10,652 nucleotides of DNA from Bacillota bacterium. GTDB taxonomy: Bacteria; Bacillota; Clostridia; Christensenellales; Aristaeellaceae. Shown piece after piece: positions 1 through 6,370 of the stretch. The position numbers were made by a program, and so were the translations under genes. The notes below the pieces were generated by a model. The model was not told where the DNA came from. It did not search any database and saw nothing but the letters and a program-made list of their open reading frames with translations. Location: positions 1 to 10,652 of the forward strand of contig JAEWNM010000075.1 of NCBI GenBank assembly GCA_023392755.1. Reading direction: 5' to 3'. The stretch's first letter is position 1. Each line of letters opens with the position of its first letter.

Positions 1-97
1 GGAGCGCTACGGCTTTGATGCCGCGGCGAAAATACTTGCCTGGGTCAAGGGGCTGTTCGGCTCCAGGCCCCATGGAGATCATACGGTTTCACCTTGA
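1..97 (+). CDS. 3' end of an unrecognised gene (partial)
   Basis: Reading from base 2, an open frame of 31 codons runs to a TGA at 95-97. The peptide is a plausible protein C-terminus, with an amphipathic stretch GFDAAAKILAWVKGLFG followed by a polar tail ending SP. The gene begins before the window, so its length and function cannot be judged. The frame is preferred over the neighbouring plus-strand frame, which runs into the structured intergenic region and looks less protein-like. No family was recognised. The hairpin-rich stretch that follows would lie just downstream of this gene. Confidence 0.45.
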   Translation, partial: ERYGFDAAAKILAWVKGLFGSRPHGDHTVSP

Positions 98-127
98 GCG
101 GCGTTTCTGCGTTTGCAGGCTTTTGCA

Positions 128-370
128 GCCGCCTCAGGCCATCAAAAAACCCAGGGAGGTATCGGAGGGCCGAAGTCCTCCGATTCTAGATCGCAAACCA
201 GCGACATGTGCGGTGTTTTGCGCGGGAATTTTGAAAAAATTCCTTCCTTGCCCGAGCAAACGGCCGCAAAAGGCGTAGCCTTTTGCAGTGCAGCGAGGGA
301 AAAACTCAACAAAGTGGCGACAGCCACTTTGCTGATACACTGAGGCGGCCGGGGTTTTCCCTCGGCCGCC
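128..370 (+). repeat. Dense hairpin array, possible structured RNA or intergenic repeat
   Basis: Five good stem-loops lie in about 210 bases: 162-170 with 175-183 (9 bp including one G-U, loop CGAA); 225-232 with 236-243 (8 bp, AT-rich); 266-274 with 278-286 (9 bp); 310-318 with 323-331 (9 bp, loop GACA); and 344-354 with 359-370 (11 bp with one bulged T). An inverted repeat, GCCGCCTCAG at 128-137 and CTGAGGCGGC at 340-349, encloses most of them. No open frame here looks like a real protein; the small ones overlap one another on both strands. The spacing and perfection of the stems suggest an RNA that folds, or a mobile intergenic repeat. Neither was matched to a known family. Bases 371-495 hold only the ribosome binding site of the next gene and no clear promoter. 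Confidence 0.5.
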
Positions 371-383
371 TTCTGTTATTTAT
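344..383 (+). terminator. Terminator-like GC hairpin closing the array
   Basis: GGCGGCCG (344-351) pairs with CGGCCGCC (363-370). A further GGG/CCC extends the stem to a TTTT loop, with one bulged T at 362. It is followed by a moderately T-rich stretch (TTCTGTTATTTAT), so it could end transcription coming from the left. The T tract is interrupted, so strength is uncertain. Confidence 0.45.
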
Positions 384-482
384 AGGGCAATACTCCCCGC
401 GCACCCGTCCGCTATGTAAACATTGGTTCCTGGCGGAAACTTTTCGCTGGCAAAAGCGTCCTATAGGTACAACCCTTTAGCA

Positions 483-487
483 AGGAG
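483..487 (+). promoter_or_regulatory. Ribosome binding site deciding the start at 496
   Basis: AGGAG lies 8 bases before the ATG at 496 but only 2 bases before the in-frame ATG at 490. The second ATG is therefore the better start. Confidence 0.7.
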
Positions 488-495
488 CGATGCAT

Positions 496-1062
496 ATGAA
501 AAAGTTCCCGGCGGTACTGGCGATGATCCTCGCGCTTTTCCCCATGCTGGGCGCGCTGTCGGAAACAGCGCCGCAAACAAAGGAAGGCACCATTTATCTG
601 GAAGGGATGCAGGAAACGGTTACGCTGACACTGTTTGAAAGCGAGCTGGGATACAGGCTGTGGTACGATGCCGCCCTGTTCGCGCCGGCTCCGGATGATG
701 AGGGCAGCGACACCTTTATACCCGCAAGCCCCGATGCCGTGCAGGGCGTAAGCCTTGGCATACGCTATTCCTTCCGGCAGGATTACACACTGGACAATGC
801 CGGCCAGGATGCGGAAAAATCGCTCACGGAAAGCGGATATGCGGTGACCGCCATCGATACATCCGAGCTCTTCCCGGCCTGCCGGTCCCTGGGCCTCCAC
901 GCCGCCAAAGGGGAATCCATACTGGATACGTACATTGTCGAGGCGGGGGAGGGGCAGTACTACATCACCGCATCCTACCCGCTCGCCGCGGCGGAGGGCT
1001 TCGGCGGCCGCCTGCACCATACCGTAAAGACGTTTGAAATCCTTTACCAGCAGGATGAATAG
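496..1062 (+). CDS. Small secreted hypothetical protein
   Basis: This encodes 188 residues. The N-terminus is a clear export signal: two lysines, a hydrophobic core (about residues 4-20) and a likely cleavage site near ALS-ET (about residue 22). No lipobox cysteine is present, so the product is probably released or held outside the membrane without lipid. The mature part is acidic, with aromatic-rich strands (around GYRLWYDAALF) and a C-terminal stretch with YYITASYP and a final helix-like segment before TFEIL. This loosely resembles the PsbP/Mog1-like folds of small extracytoplasmic proteins, but that is a guess from pattern only. No catalytic motif was recognised. It stands alone, between the hairpin array and a terminator. 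Confidence 0.8.
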   Translation: MKKFPAVLAMILALFPMLGALSETAPQTKEGTIYLEGMQETVTLTLFESELGYRLWYDAALFAPAPDDEGSDTFIPASPDAVQGVSLGIRYSFRQDYTLDNAGQDAEKSLTESGYAVTAIDTSELFPACRSLGLHAAKGESILDTYIVEAGEGQYYITASYPLAAAEGFGGRLHHTVKTFEILYQQDE

Positions 1063-1076
1063 GCGCTTGCGCGCAT

Positions 1077-1113
1077 AAAAAAGCCCGGCGGTTCACATAC
1101 CCCGGGCTTTTTA
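1077..1113. terminator. Bidirectional Rho-independent terminator
   Basis: AAGCCCGG (1081-1088) pairs with CCGGGCTT (1102-1109). A tracts precede the stem and T tracts follow it, so it can work in both directions. It sits between two converging genes, the secreted protein gene (+) and the small hypothetical gene (-). Confidence 0.9.
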
Positions 1114-1127
1114 TTGCGTCTGGCTGC

Positions 1128-1391
1128 CTACCACTTTACTTTGATGCCGTAGTATTTTTCAATCACCGTCAGGCCGCCGTCGCGCAGCATATCCGCGACA
1201 GCCTTGCGGACGGCGGCATCCCGAAGCGCGGGAATGCCGATGGGATGGGCCGCGTCGAATACCATTTCACGGCACCCCTGCCGCGCGTATGCGCGCAGCC
1301 TTTTCTGGATCGTCGCGAAGGCCTGGGTGGCGCGCTGATCGCGGTCATGTTCGCTTGCGTGAAGGCGGTTCAATTCGTCCCGCAAGGTCAT
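1128..1391 (-). CDS. Small soluble hypothetical protein
   Basis: This encodes 87 residues from the ATG at 1391. An upstream in-frame ATG at 1412 is rejected because GGGGG sits 8 bases before the 1391 start. The product is highly charged and mostly helical in character, with no signal peptide or membrane segment. A predicted helix (about residues 20-38, rich in Arg and Gln) is followed by CREMVFDAAHPIGIP, a second helix, and an end GLTVIEKYYGIKVKW that looks like a beta hairpin. The ending resembles that of many small phage-like or house-keeping unknowns in Clostridia, but no family was identified. It has its own extended -10 promoter and ends in the shared terminator. Confidence 0.75.
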   Translation of the reverse strand: MTLRDELNRLHASEHDRDQRATQAFATIQKRLRAYARQGCREMVFDAAHPIGIPALRDAAVRKAVADMLRDGGLTVIEKYYGIKVKW

Positions 1392-1399
1392 AGGTGCGT

Positions 1400-1404
1400 C
1401 CCCC
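1400..1404 (-). promoter_or_regulatory. Ribosome binding site for the gene starting at 1391
   Basis: On the minus strand AAAGGGGGA precedes the ATG at 1391 by 8 bases. This decides the start against the ATG at 1412. Confidence 0.65.
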
Positions 1405-1426
1405 TTTCGCAATGCTTTTATTGTGT

Positions 1427-1449
1427 ATTATACCACAAAATGGGGTCAA
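1427..1449 (-). promoter_or_regulatory. Extended -10 promoter
   Basis: On the minus strand TGGTATAAT gives a perfect -10 hexamer (1427-1432) with the TG of an extended -10. A TTGACC lies 11 bases upstream (1444-1449), too close to act as a normal -35 for this hexamer. The -10 is flanked by TTGTG and CACAA (1421-1425 and 1434-1438 on the plus strand), a small dyad that could bind a regulator. The predicted leader is about 28 bases. Confidence 0.65.
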
Positions 1450-1520
1450 AGTACCGTGAAAACGACGGTTTTGCTTTGTTTAGTTTTTCACCAGGCAGGC
1501 GGGGCAATTCAGCGGTGTTC

Positions 1521-1560
1521 AAAAAATGAGCTGCGGCGCGGCGTTGTCAAGCCGTGCCGC
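1521..1560 (-). other. GC-rich hairpin upstream of the small hypothetical gene
   Basis: A 10-bp stem (1533-1542 with 1551-1560, one G-U pair) has an 8-base loop. On the minus strand six T follow after a 6-base spacer (1521-1526). This is a poor but possible terminator that would block minus-strand transcription from entering the small gene. Apart from this hairpin and the two promoters, 1392-1659 holds nothing recognisable. Confidence 0.35.
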
Positions 1561-1596
1561 CGGGCAAGGCGCGTCGGGCAGCCTGTAGGAAACGGT

Positions 1597-1625
1597 TTTA
1601 CATTTATGGTATTTTCATGTAGAAT
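1597..1625 (+). promoter_or_regulatory. Sigma-A-type promoter of the sigma/anti-sigma operon
   Basis: TTTACA (1597-1602), a 17-base spacer and TAGAAT (1620-1625) match the vegetative consensus in ten of twelve positions. Transcription would start near 1632, giving a leader of about 28 bases before the ATG at 1660. No second ECF-type promoter for autoregulation could be identified with confidence. Confidence 0.75.
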
Positions 1626-1659
1626 AATGTCATATCGCAATATTCCCCGGGGGTAAATT

Positions 1660-2202
1660 ATGCACGATGTGGATCTCTGGGTAGAAAAAGTATGCGCGGA
1701 ATATTATGAAGACCTTTATGTTGTAGGCATCCGGTTTCTGGTAAGCATCCATTCCAGGGAAATCGCCTTATTGCCCGATGACATCCAGGAAGTATACTTA
1801 TTGCTGTGCAAAGGGAAGGAAAAGCTGATCCACCACCCCAACATTATCGGGTGGCTGGTCGTAACGCTCAAAAGCGTTATTGCCGACCGGGTGGGGAAAG
1901 CGAACAAGGAAAAGGAGCGCATCGCCTTTTCCATCAACGACGATGCCAAATCGCGCCAGGTCCGGTCGCTGCGCGACCCGGACAGCGATCCGCTGAACAT
2001 ACTCGTCAATAGCTCTAAGGACAATCTGCTCTGGCTCGAACAGGAAATCGGCTCAAAAAACCTGGAATTGCTTCAAAGGTATTATCAAGGCCATATGACC
2101 GCTCCGGAGCTGGCCGATGAGATGCAGGTGGCCGGGGCGGCCCTTAGGATGCGGATCAGCCGGCTGAAGCGAAAAATCAAAAACCATCCGGGAATCTATT
2201 AA
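1660..2202 (+). CDS. RNA polymerase sigma factor, ECF-like
   Basis: This encodes 180 residues, a usual size for an ECF sigma factor. A region-2-like segment spans about residues 10-85: DDIQEVYLLL (40-49) fits the core-binding helix, and NIIGWLVVTLKSVIADRVGK (61-80) fits the -10 recognition helix. An acidic linker follows (about 93-125). Region 4 (about 132-173) has a helix-turn-helix, APELADEMQVAGAALRMRISRLKRKIK, which would read the -35 element. The ATG is preceded by GGGGG at 6 bases. The product would direct RNA polymerase to a small set of promoters, probably when released by the membrane protein encoded next. Sequence similarity to textbook ECF factors is modest in region 2, so it may belong to a Clostridia-specific subgroup. 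Confidence 0.85.
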   Translation: MHDVDLWVEKVCAEYYEDLYVVGIRFLVSIHSREIALLPDDIQEVYLLLCKGKEKLIHHPNIIGWLVVTLKSVIADRVGKANKEKERIAFSINDDAKSRQVRSLRDPDSDPLNILVNSSKDNLLWLEQEIGSKNLELLQRYYQGHMTAPELADEMQVAGAALRMRISRLKRKIKNHPGIY

Positions 2203-2249
2203 TATGGTTTGTCCGGCATCACACTTTGGTGTATCGCCGCAAAAGCGCC

Positions 2250-2255
2250 GGGGGG
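2250..2255 (+). promoter_or_regulatory. Ribosome binding site deciding the start at 2263
   Basis: GGGGGG lies 7 bases before the GTG at 2263 and 4 bases before an alternative TTG at 2260. The far upstream TTG at 2209 has no comparable site. Confidence 0.6.
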
Positions 2256-2262
2256 TGGTTTG

Positions 2263-3144
2263 GTGTGCCGCGTTAAGATAAGAGAGTACAAAAAATGGCT
2301 TAGGCAGGTTTTGAAAAACCAGGAGCGTACGAAGGAAGAGGCCCGTAAAATCCTCGACGGCCAGCTTATGCTGCCCCCCGGGGAGATGGACGGGGCATTG
2401 ATCAGAGAATGCCGCCTGCTTTTGCTGGATGAGGCCGGCGACGCGCATGCGACCGGAAAACAGGAAACGATGGATAAGGTGCGGGCCGCGCTTGACAAGG
2501 GGGACAAGCCGGCCAAGGCAAGGGCGCGAGGGCCCGAAGGCGGCCGCAGGCGCTTTTTCCGGCGCCCTGTTCTCTTGCCCGTCTTTGTGCTGCTTACCGT
2601 GCTGCTCGTCGGCGTATCGGTCAACGCTGTCGGCTTCAATGTGTGGCGCCTTATTTTTCATTGGAGCGGCGATATTCTGGATATGCAGGTCTCGCTTACG
2701 GGGCACATTCGGGGAAGCGCGTACGAGGGCGGCATGGGAAAGTCCCATGACGACGCCCTCTATCAAAAGCTGTCGCAGCTGGATATGGACCCGCTTTTGC
2801 CATCCTGGCTGCCGGAGGGCTTTTTGCTGGAGCAGGCGGAGGGCGAAATCGACAACAAATCCCTGCGGTGGGTCAGGGGCCTGTACAGAAGCAGCGGCAG
2901 GCTTTACCAGGTGGCGGTGGAAAGGAATACAGCGAATGACAGCAGCTTCAGCTTCGGTTTTGAAAAAGATGACCGGAAGCCTGATATATACGACCGGGGC
3001 GGGATCAGGTTCTACCTTGTGGACAACCTGGAAAAGGCGTACGCGTACTGGGTTGACCCGCCCTATATGATCAGCGTCGGCGGGGATGTGTCAAGAGAGG
3101 AACTCATGAGCATCATCGATTCCATTTTTGAAAGGGGTACATGA
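2263..3144 (+). CDS. Single-pass membrane protein with DUF4367-like domain, probable anti-sigma factor
   Basis: This encodes 293 residues from the GTG at 2263. A TTG at 2209 would add 18 unlikely residues. The cytoplasmic part (about 1-100) is charged and helical, ending in a basic cluster, GGRRRFFRRP. One transmembrane helix follows (about 103-123). The extracytoplasmic part (about 172-288) fits DUF4367, with the opening LPSWLPEGFLLEQAEGE and the end YWVDPPYMISVGGDVSREELMSIIDSI. Clostridia often encode such proteins directly after a sigma factor. The inferred role is to hold the upstream sigma factor at the membrane and release it on an external signal. No zinc-binding HxxxCxxC motif is visible in the N-terminal part, so it is not a classical ZAS-type anti-sigma factor. 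Confidence 0.8.
   Translation: MCRVKIREYKKWLRQVLKNQERTKEEARKILDGQLMLPPGEMDGALIRECRLLLLDEAGDAHATGKQETMDKVRAALDKGDKPAKARARGPEGGRRRFFRRPVLLPVFVLLTVLLVGVSVNAVGFNVWRLIFHWSGDILDMQVSLTGHIRGSAYEGGMGKSHDDALYQKLSQLDMDPLLPSWLPEGFLLEQAEGEIDNKSLRWVRGLYRSSGRLYQVAVERNTANDSSFSFGFEKDDRKPDIYDRGGIRFYLVDNLEKAYAYWVDPPYMISVGGDVSREELMSIIDSIFERGT
3131..3137 (+). promoter_or_regulatory. Ribosome binding site for the gene starting at 3147
   Basis: AAAGGGG lies inside the end of the upstream gene, 9 bases before the ATG at 3147 and only 3 before the ATG at 3141. The later start is favoured. Confidence 0.6.
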
Positions 3145-3146
3145 CA

Positions 3147-3575
3147 ATGAAACACCAAAGAAGGATCGGGGCGGCCCTTGCTGTCTGTCTACTGTGCATG
3201 GCGGTTCTTATCCCCTGCGCTGACGCCGAAATGGTCATCACGCCCAGGGCAAGCACGCTGATCCAGTATACGGGCGTTGGCATCAGCAACCTGGGGGGCG
3301 GCGAGGTGGAGGCGACGGCCATTATACAGTGCGTCATGTCTGTCACAACCCTGGGCTTTAACTATGTCAGGATTCAGGAGTACCGTGACGGTGCCTGGAC
3401 GACGGTCAGGTCCACGTACTCGCAGTATGCCGGCAATAAATCCAGGCATTCCTATACACTCACCTACAACGGAACGACGGGCATGCGCTATCGCGCGCAG
3501 GCGGGCTTTGTCGCGCAAAACGGCAGCGTGACCGATACCACCAGCAGGTCATCCGGGGAAATCACCGCGAACTGA
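3147..3575 (+). CDS. Small secreted beta-rich protein, DUF6147-like
   Basis: This encodes 142 residues. The signal peptide is typical: KHQRR, a hydrophobic core of about 16 residues and a cleavage site after ADA (about residue 27). The mature part opens with the ITPRAS motif, then alternating hydrophobic and polar residues suggest a beta sandwich of about 110 residues. This fits small exported Clostridia proteins such as DUF6147, assigned from memory of their pattern and not from a search. The start lies 2 bases after the anti-sigma stop codon; an alternative ATG at 3141 overlaps that stop. The gene is thus translationally linked to the sigma/anti-sigma pair. It could be the ligand or main target of the pathway, or a surface protein made under its control. 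Confidence 0.8.
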   Translation: MKHQRRIGAALAVCLLCMAVLIPCADAEMVITPRASTLIQYTGVGISNLGGGEVEATAIIQCVMSVTTLGFNYVRIQEYRDGAWTTVRSTYSQYAGNKSRHSYTLTYNGTTGMRYRAQAGFVAQNGSVTDTTSRSSGEITAN

Positions 3576-3619
3576 TATTCCGGCTCGTTTACCGGGGGCC
3601 ACTCCCGCCGCGCTTATAC

Positions 3620-3659
3620 AAAACCCCATGGCTCAAAACCATACGGCGGAGCCATGGGG
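3620..3659. terminator. Terminator of the cyanophycin operon, also facing the sigma operon
   Basis: CCCCATGGCTC (3624-3634) pairs perfectly with GAGCCATGGGG (3649-3659) across a 14-base loop. On the minus strand the stem is followed directly by TTTTGTAT, which fits a terminator for cphA. On the plus strand it is followed by CGTTTGCGTTTT, so it can probably also end the sigma operon. It lies between two converging operons. Confidence 0.85.
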
Positions 3660-3704
3660 CGTTTGCGTTTTGGCATGAAAGGGCTTTATCATGGCCGGGC
3701 TCTG

Positions 3705-6320
3705 TTACATGCTCACCGTCCGGCCATGATGCTGCGCAACGATCATGCTTTTCAGCGGCTCGTATTCCTCATAAAACATGGCGATAAAGTCTCCCGGCCT
3801 GGCGGAGGCTATGGCCCTTTCAAGGGCGTCCTCCTCCTTGAGGCAGACCTCCAGCTCAATTGTAGGGTTTCCGCTTTTTTGGGCGGCGGCTTTCAACAGC
3901 TCAGCGATTTCGCCGGGCCTGCGCCCGCGCAAATCTGCGTCCTCCTTGATAATCAGCTTTTGAAAATGACGCCCGCACAGCGCGCCCACCTTTTGCACGG
4001 CATCGTTCTGCCTGTCGCCCGGCACGCCGATAACGCCCACCAGCCTTTTGGCGTTCTGCTTTTGCAAAAAAGATATCACCTGGCTGTACCCCGCGGCATT
4101 GTGGCCGTAGTCCAGCATTACCCTGCACTGGCCCACCTCGAATATGTTGAACCGGCCGGGGTTGTCCTCCCCGTCGGGGCGGAAGGTGGTAAGCCCGCGG
4201 CGGATCTGGTTTTCCGGTATGCCAAGGCCCAAAAGCGCCGCCGCCGCCGCCAGCGCGTTTTCCACGTTGCAGGCCGCCGTTCCCTTGAGCGTGATGGGTA
4301 TATCCTCCACCCTGCACAGAATCGTTGTTTTGCCAAGGTACTGGGCATACAGCCCCCCGTTATGGGCCCACACGGCGTTACCCCCCTGCTTCAAATGCTC
4401 TTTTAGCAGCACGCTCTCCTGATCCTTTGAAAACATGAGCACATTGCAGCGAACGCGCTTCAAAAAATAGGGCGTCATCCTGTCCCCCGCGTTCAATACG
4501 GCGCTGCCCCAGGGCTTTACCGCCTCCGCCACCAGCGCCTTCACATGGGCCAGGTCCTCCAGGGTTTCCAAACCGTCCTGCCCCAGGTGGTCCTCGCTGA
4601 TGTTGGTAATCACGCCCACGTCCGCAAGGTCGTACCCCAGCCCCCGGCGGGCAATGCCGCCCCTGGCGGTCTCCAGCACCGCCGCCTCCGTTTCCGGGTG
4701 CGACAGCACAATGCCGGCGCTCAGCGCCCCGGTATTGTCGCCGGGCAGCAGGCACTCATCCCCGATATACACGCCGCTGGTAGTCGTCATGCCCACCTTC
4801 ATCCCCGTCAGGGAAAGCGAGTGGGCGATCAGCCTGGTCACGGTCGTCTTGCCGTTGGTGCCCGTCACGGCGCATATGGGCACGGTATACGGCGCGCCCT
4901 GGGGGAAGAGCAGGTCCAGTATGTCCCTGGCCACCGGCGCGGGCGGGCCTTCGGAGGGCATCAAGTGCATTCTCAGCCCCGGCCCGGCGTTCACCTCCAG
5001 CACCGCGCCGCCGTTTTCCCAAAGGGGGATGGCAATGTCGGGGGAACAGATGTCCACCCCGGCGATATCCAGCCCCAGCGCCTTGGCGGCCCGCACCGCC
5101 AGCGCGGCGTTTGCCGGGTGAATCGCTTCCGGGCAGGATACGGCTGTGCCCCCGGTGCTCAGGTTCGCGTTCTTGCGCAGGTATGCGGCGGCGTCCTTTG
5201 CCAATACGGAATCCGGGTTCAGGCCGGCATCCAAAAGGGTTTGCAGCGCCGCATCGTCCAGCTCGATTTTCGTCAGCGGCCTTGTATGGTCTTCCCCCCG
5301 CAGGGGGTTTTCGTTTTCACGCTCCACCAGCTGGCGTATGGTGCTTGTGCCGTCGCCCACCACCCGGGGCGGCTGCCGCCTGGCCACGGCGGTCACTTTA
5401 TCACCCACCACCAGAACCCGGTAATCCTGACCGGCGATATGCTTTTCCACCACCGCGGCGGAGCTGTATTGAAGCGCCAGCCGGAAGGCATCCGGCACAT
5501 CCTCCCGGCCGGCAATGTTCAGCGTTACGCCGTTGCCATGGTTGCTGTCGTAGGGCTTGATGACAACGGGATAGCCAATCTCTCCGGCATGGCGCAGCGC
5601 GCTGCCCGCCGAGTAGGCGATTTCCCCGGCGGGCACGGGTACGCCGTGCCGGCGCAAAAGCTCCTTTGTCAAATGCTTGTCCCCGGCGATGTTTACGGCA
5701 ATGCAGCTGGGCTTGTCGGTGAGTGCCGCCTCCATGCGCCTTGCGTATTTCCCGTAGCCCAGTTGCAACAGGCTGTCATTGCCCAGCCGCGTTACGGGGA
5801 TGCCCCGCTTTTGCGCCTCCTCATAAATGGCCTTGGTGCTGGGGCCCAGGTCCGTGCGGGCGGCCAGCAGCCGCAATTCCTTCAATGCCGGTTGCAGGCT
5901 TGGGCTTTTTCCTTCGAACAGCGCGTTCAAAAGGCCGGTTACAGCCTTGCCGCAGGCCACGCCCACCTGCTCGTTTTGATAGCGGTATACAATATGGTAA
6001 CAGGCGGTATCCCCCTCCTGGCGGGTAATGCCGTAGCCCACGCTGTAGCCCAGCATATTCTGAAGCTCCAGAATCGCGTGCTCCGCCACGTGGCAGGGGT
6101 ATGTGCCTTCGGACAGGCGCTTTACAAACCCACCCTCCTCCCCTATGCCGCAGCGGTGTGTGGCAAGGCCCGGGAACAGGGACAGTAGCTTGTCATTAAA
6201 GCCTTCCACATGGCTGGTGGGGCCGTGCTGCTCCTTTGTTAGCTCCACCGTCAGCTTGATTACAGGCCGCATGCAATAAATATTGCGGCCCCTGAAGATG
6301 CGGATATCCTTGATGTCCAC
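3705..6320 (-). CDS. cphA: Cyanophycin synthetase CphA
   Basis: This enzyme polymerises aspartate and arginine into cyanophycin (multi-L-arginyl-poly-L-aspartate) in the cytoplasm using ATP. It has 871 residues, the normal size for a bacterial CphA1. The N-terminal domain (about 1-160) contains HVAEH (77-81). The ATP-grasp domain (about 215-475), which adds Asp to the backbone, shows KPYDSNHGNGV (255-265) and EVNAGPG (442-448). The Mur-ligase-like domain (about 480-871), which adds Arg to the side chain, has the P-loop GTNGKTT (487-493) and DYGHNAAGY (737-745). Both active sites look intact, so this is not the shortened CphA2 type. The start is a GTG with GGAGG 9 bases before it. It is the last gene of the iadA-cphB-cphA operon, 50 bases after cphB. 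Confidence 0.97.
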   Translation of the reverse strand: MDIKDIRIFRGRNIYCMRPVIKLTVELTKEQHGPTSHVEGFNDKLLSLFPGLATHRCGIGEEGGFVKRLSEGTYPCHVAEHAILELQNMLGYSVGYGITRQEGDTACYHIVYRYQNEQVGVACGKAVTGLLNALFEGKSPSLQPALKELRLLAARTDLGPSTKAIYEEAQKRGIPVTRLGNDSLLQLGYGKYARRMEAALTDKPSCIAVNIAGDKHLTKELLRRHGVPVPAGEIAYSAGSALRHAGEIGYPVVIKPYDSNHGNGVTLNIAGREDVPDAFRLALQYSSAAVVEKHIAGQDYRVLVVGDKVTAVARRQPPRVVGDGTSTIRQLVERENENPLRGEDHTRPLTKIELDDAALQTLLDAGLNPDSVLAKDAAAYLRKNANLSTGGTAVSCPEAIHPANAALAVRAAKALGLDIAGVDICSPDIAIPLWENGGAVLEVNAGPGLRMHLMPSEGPPAPVARDILDLLFPQGAPYTVPICAVTGTNGKTTVTRLIAHSLSLTGMKVGMTTTSGVYIGDECLLPGDNTGALSAGIVLSHPETEAAVLETARGGIARRGLGYDLADVGVITNISEDHLGQDGLETLEDLAHVKALVAEAVKPWGSAVLNAGDRMTPYFLKRVRCNVLMFSKDQESVLLKEHLKQGGNAVWAHNGGLYAQYLGKTTILCRVEDIPITLKGTAACNVENALAAAAALLGLGIPENQIRRGLTTFRPDGEDNPGRFNIFEVGQCRVMLDYGHNAAGYSQVISFLQKQNAKRLVGVIGVPGDRQNDAVQKVGALCGRHFQKLIIKEDADLRGRRPGEIAELLKAAAQKSGNPTIELEVCLKEEDALERAIASARPGDFIAMFYEEYEPLKSMIVAQHHGRTVSM

Positions 6321-6329
6321 GCGGCTGCG

Positions 6330-6334
6330 CCTCC
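6330..6334 (-). promoter_or_regulatory. Ribosome binding site of cphA with GTG start
   Basis: GGAGG on the minus strand lies 9 bases before the GTG at 6320. It supports this non-ATG start, since the next in-frame ATG is 16 codons inside and has no such site. Confidence 0.7.
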
Positions 6335-6370
6335 AGTCGGTATTGTCCCGGGGTTTGTTTGGAAACCTGC

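Noticed and set aside
162..331. The hairpin series as a CRISPR array.
   Set aside because: The stems differ in sequence and there are no repeated units of constant length with unique spacers between them.
15..343. Short overlapping frames on both strands at the left edge, possible toxin or small peptide genes.
   Set aside because: They run through the hairpin array in several frames at once and lack ribosome binding sites. Their sequence is dictated by the repeats.
412..1020. A 202-codon minus-strand frame opposite the small secreted protein gene.
   Set aside because: The plus-strand frame has a ribosome binding site, a signal peptide and a terminator just after its stop. The minus frame has a Cys/Arg-rich, non-protein-like sequence.
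1423..1656. A 77-codon plus-strand frame before the sigma gene.
   Set aside because: It has no ribosome binding site, covers both promoters and the GC hairpin, and its product is unlike a real protein.
2053..2766. A 237-codon minus-strand frame across the sigma/anti-sigma boundary.
   Set aside because: Both plus-strand genes have family features and ribosome binding sites. The minus frame shows no motif and spans the junction of two real genes.
4545..6188. A 547-codon open frame on the plus strand opposite cphA, and several shorter ones.
   Set aside because: It is antisense to a gene with intact catalytic motifs in every domain, and its product is rich in His, Gly, Pro and Arg with no recognisable domain. 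Long antisense frames are expected in GC-rich genes because stops are rare there.
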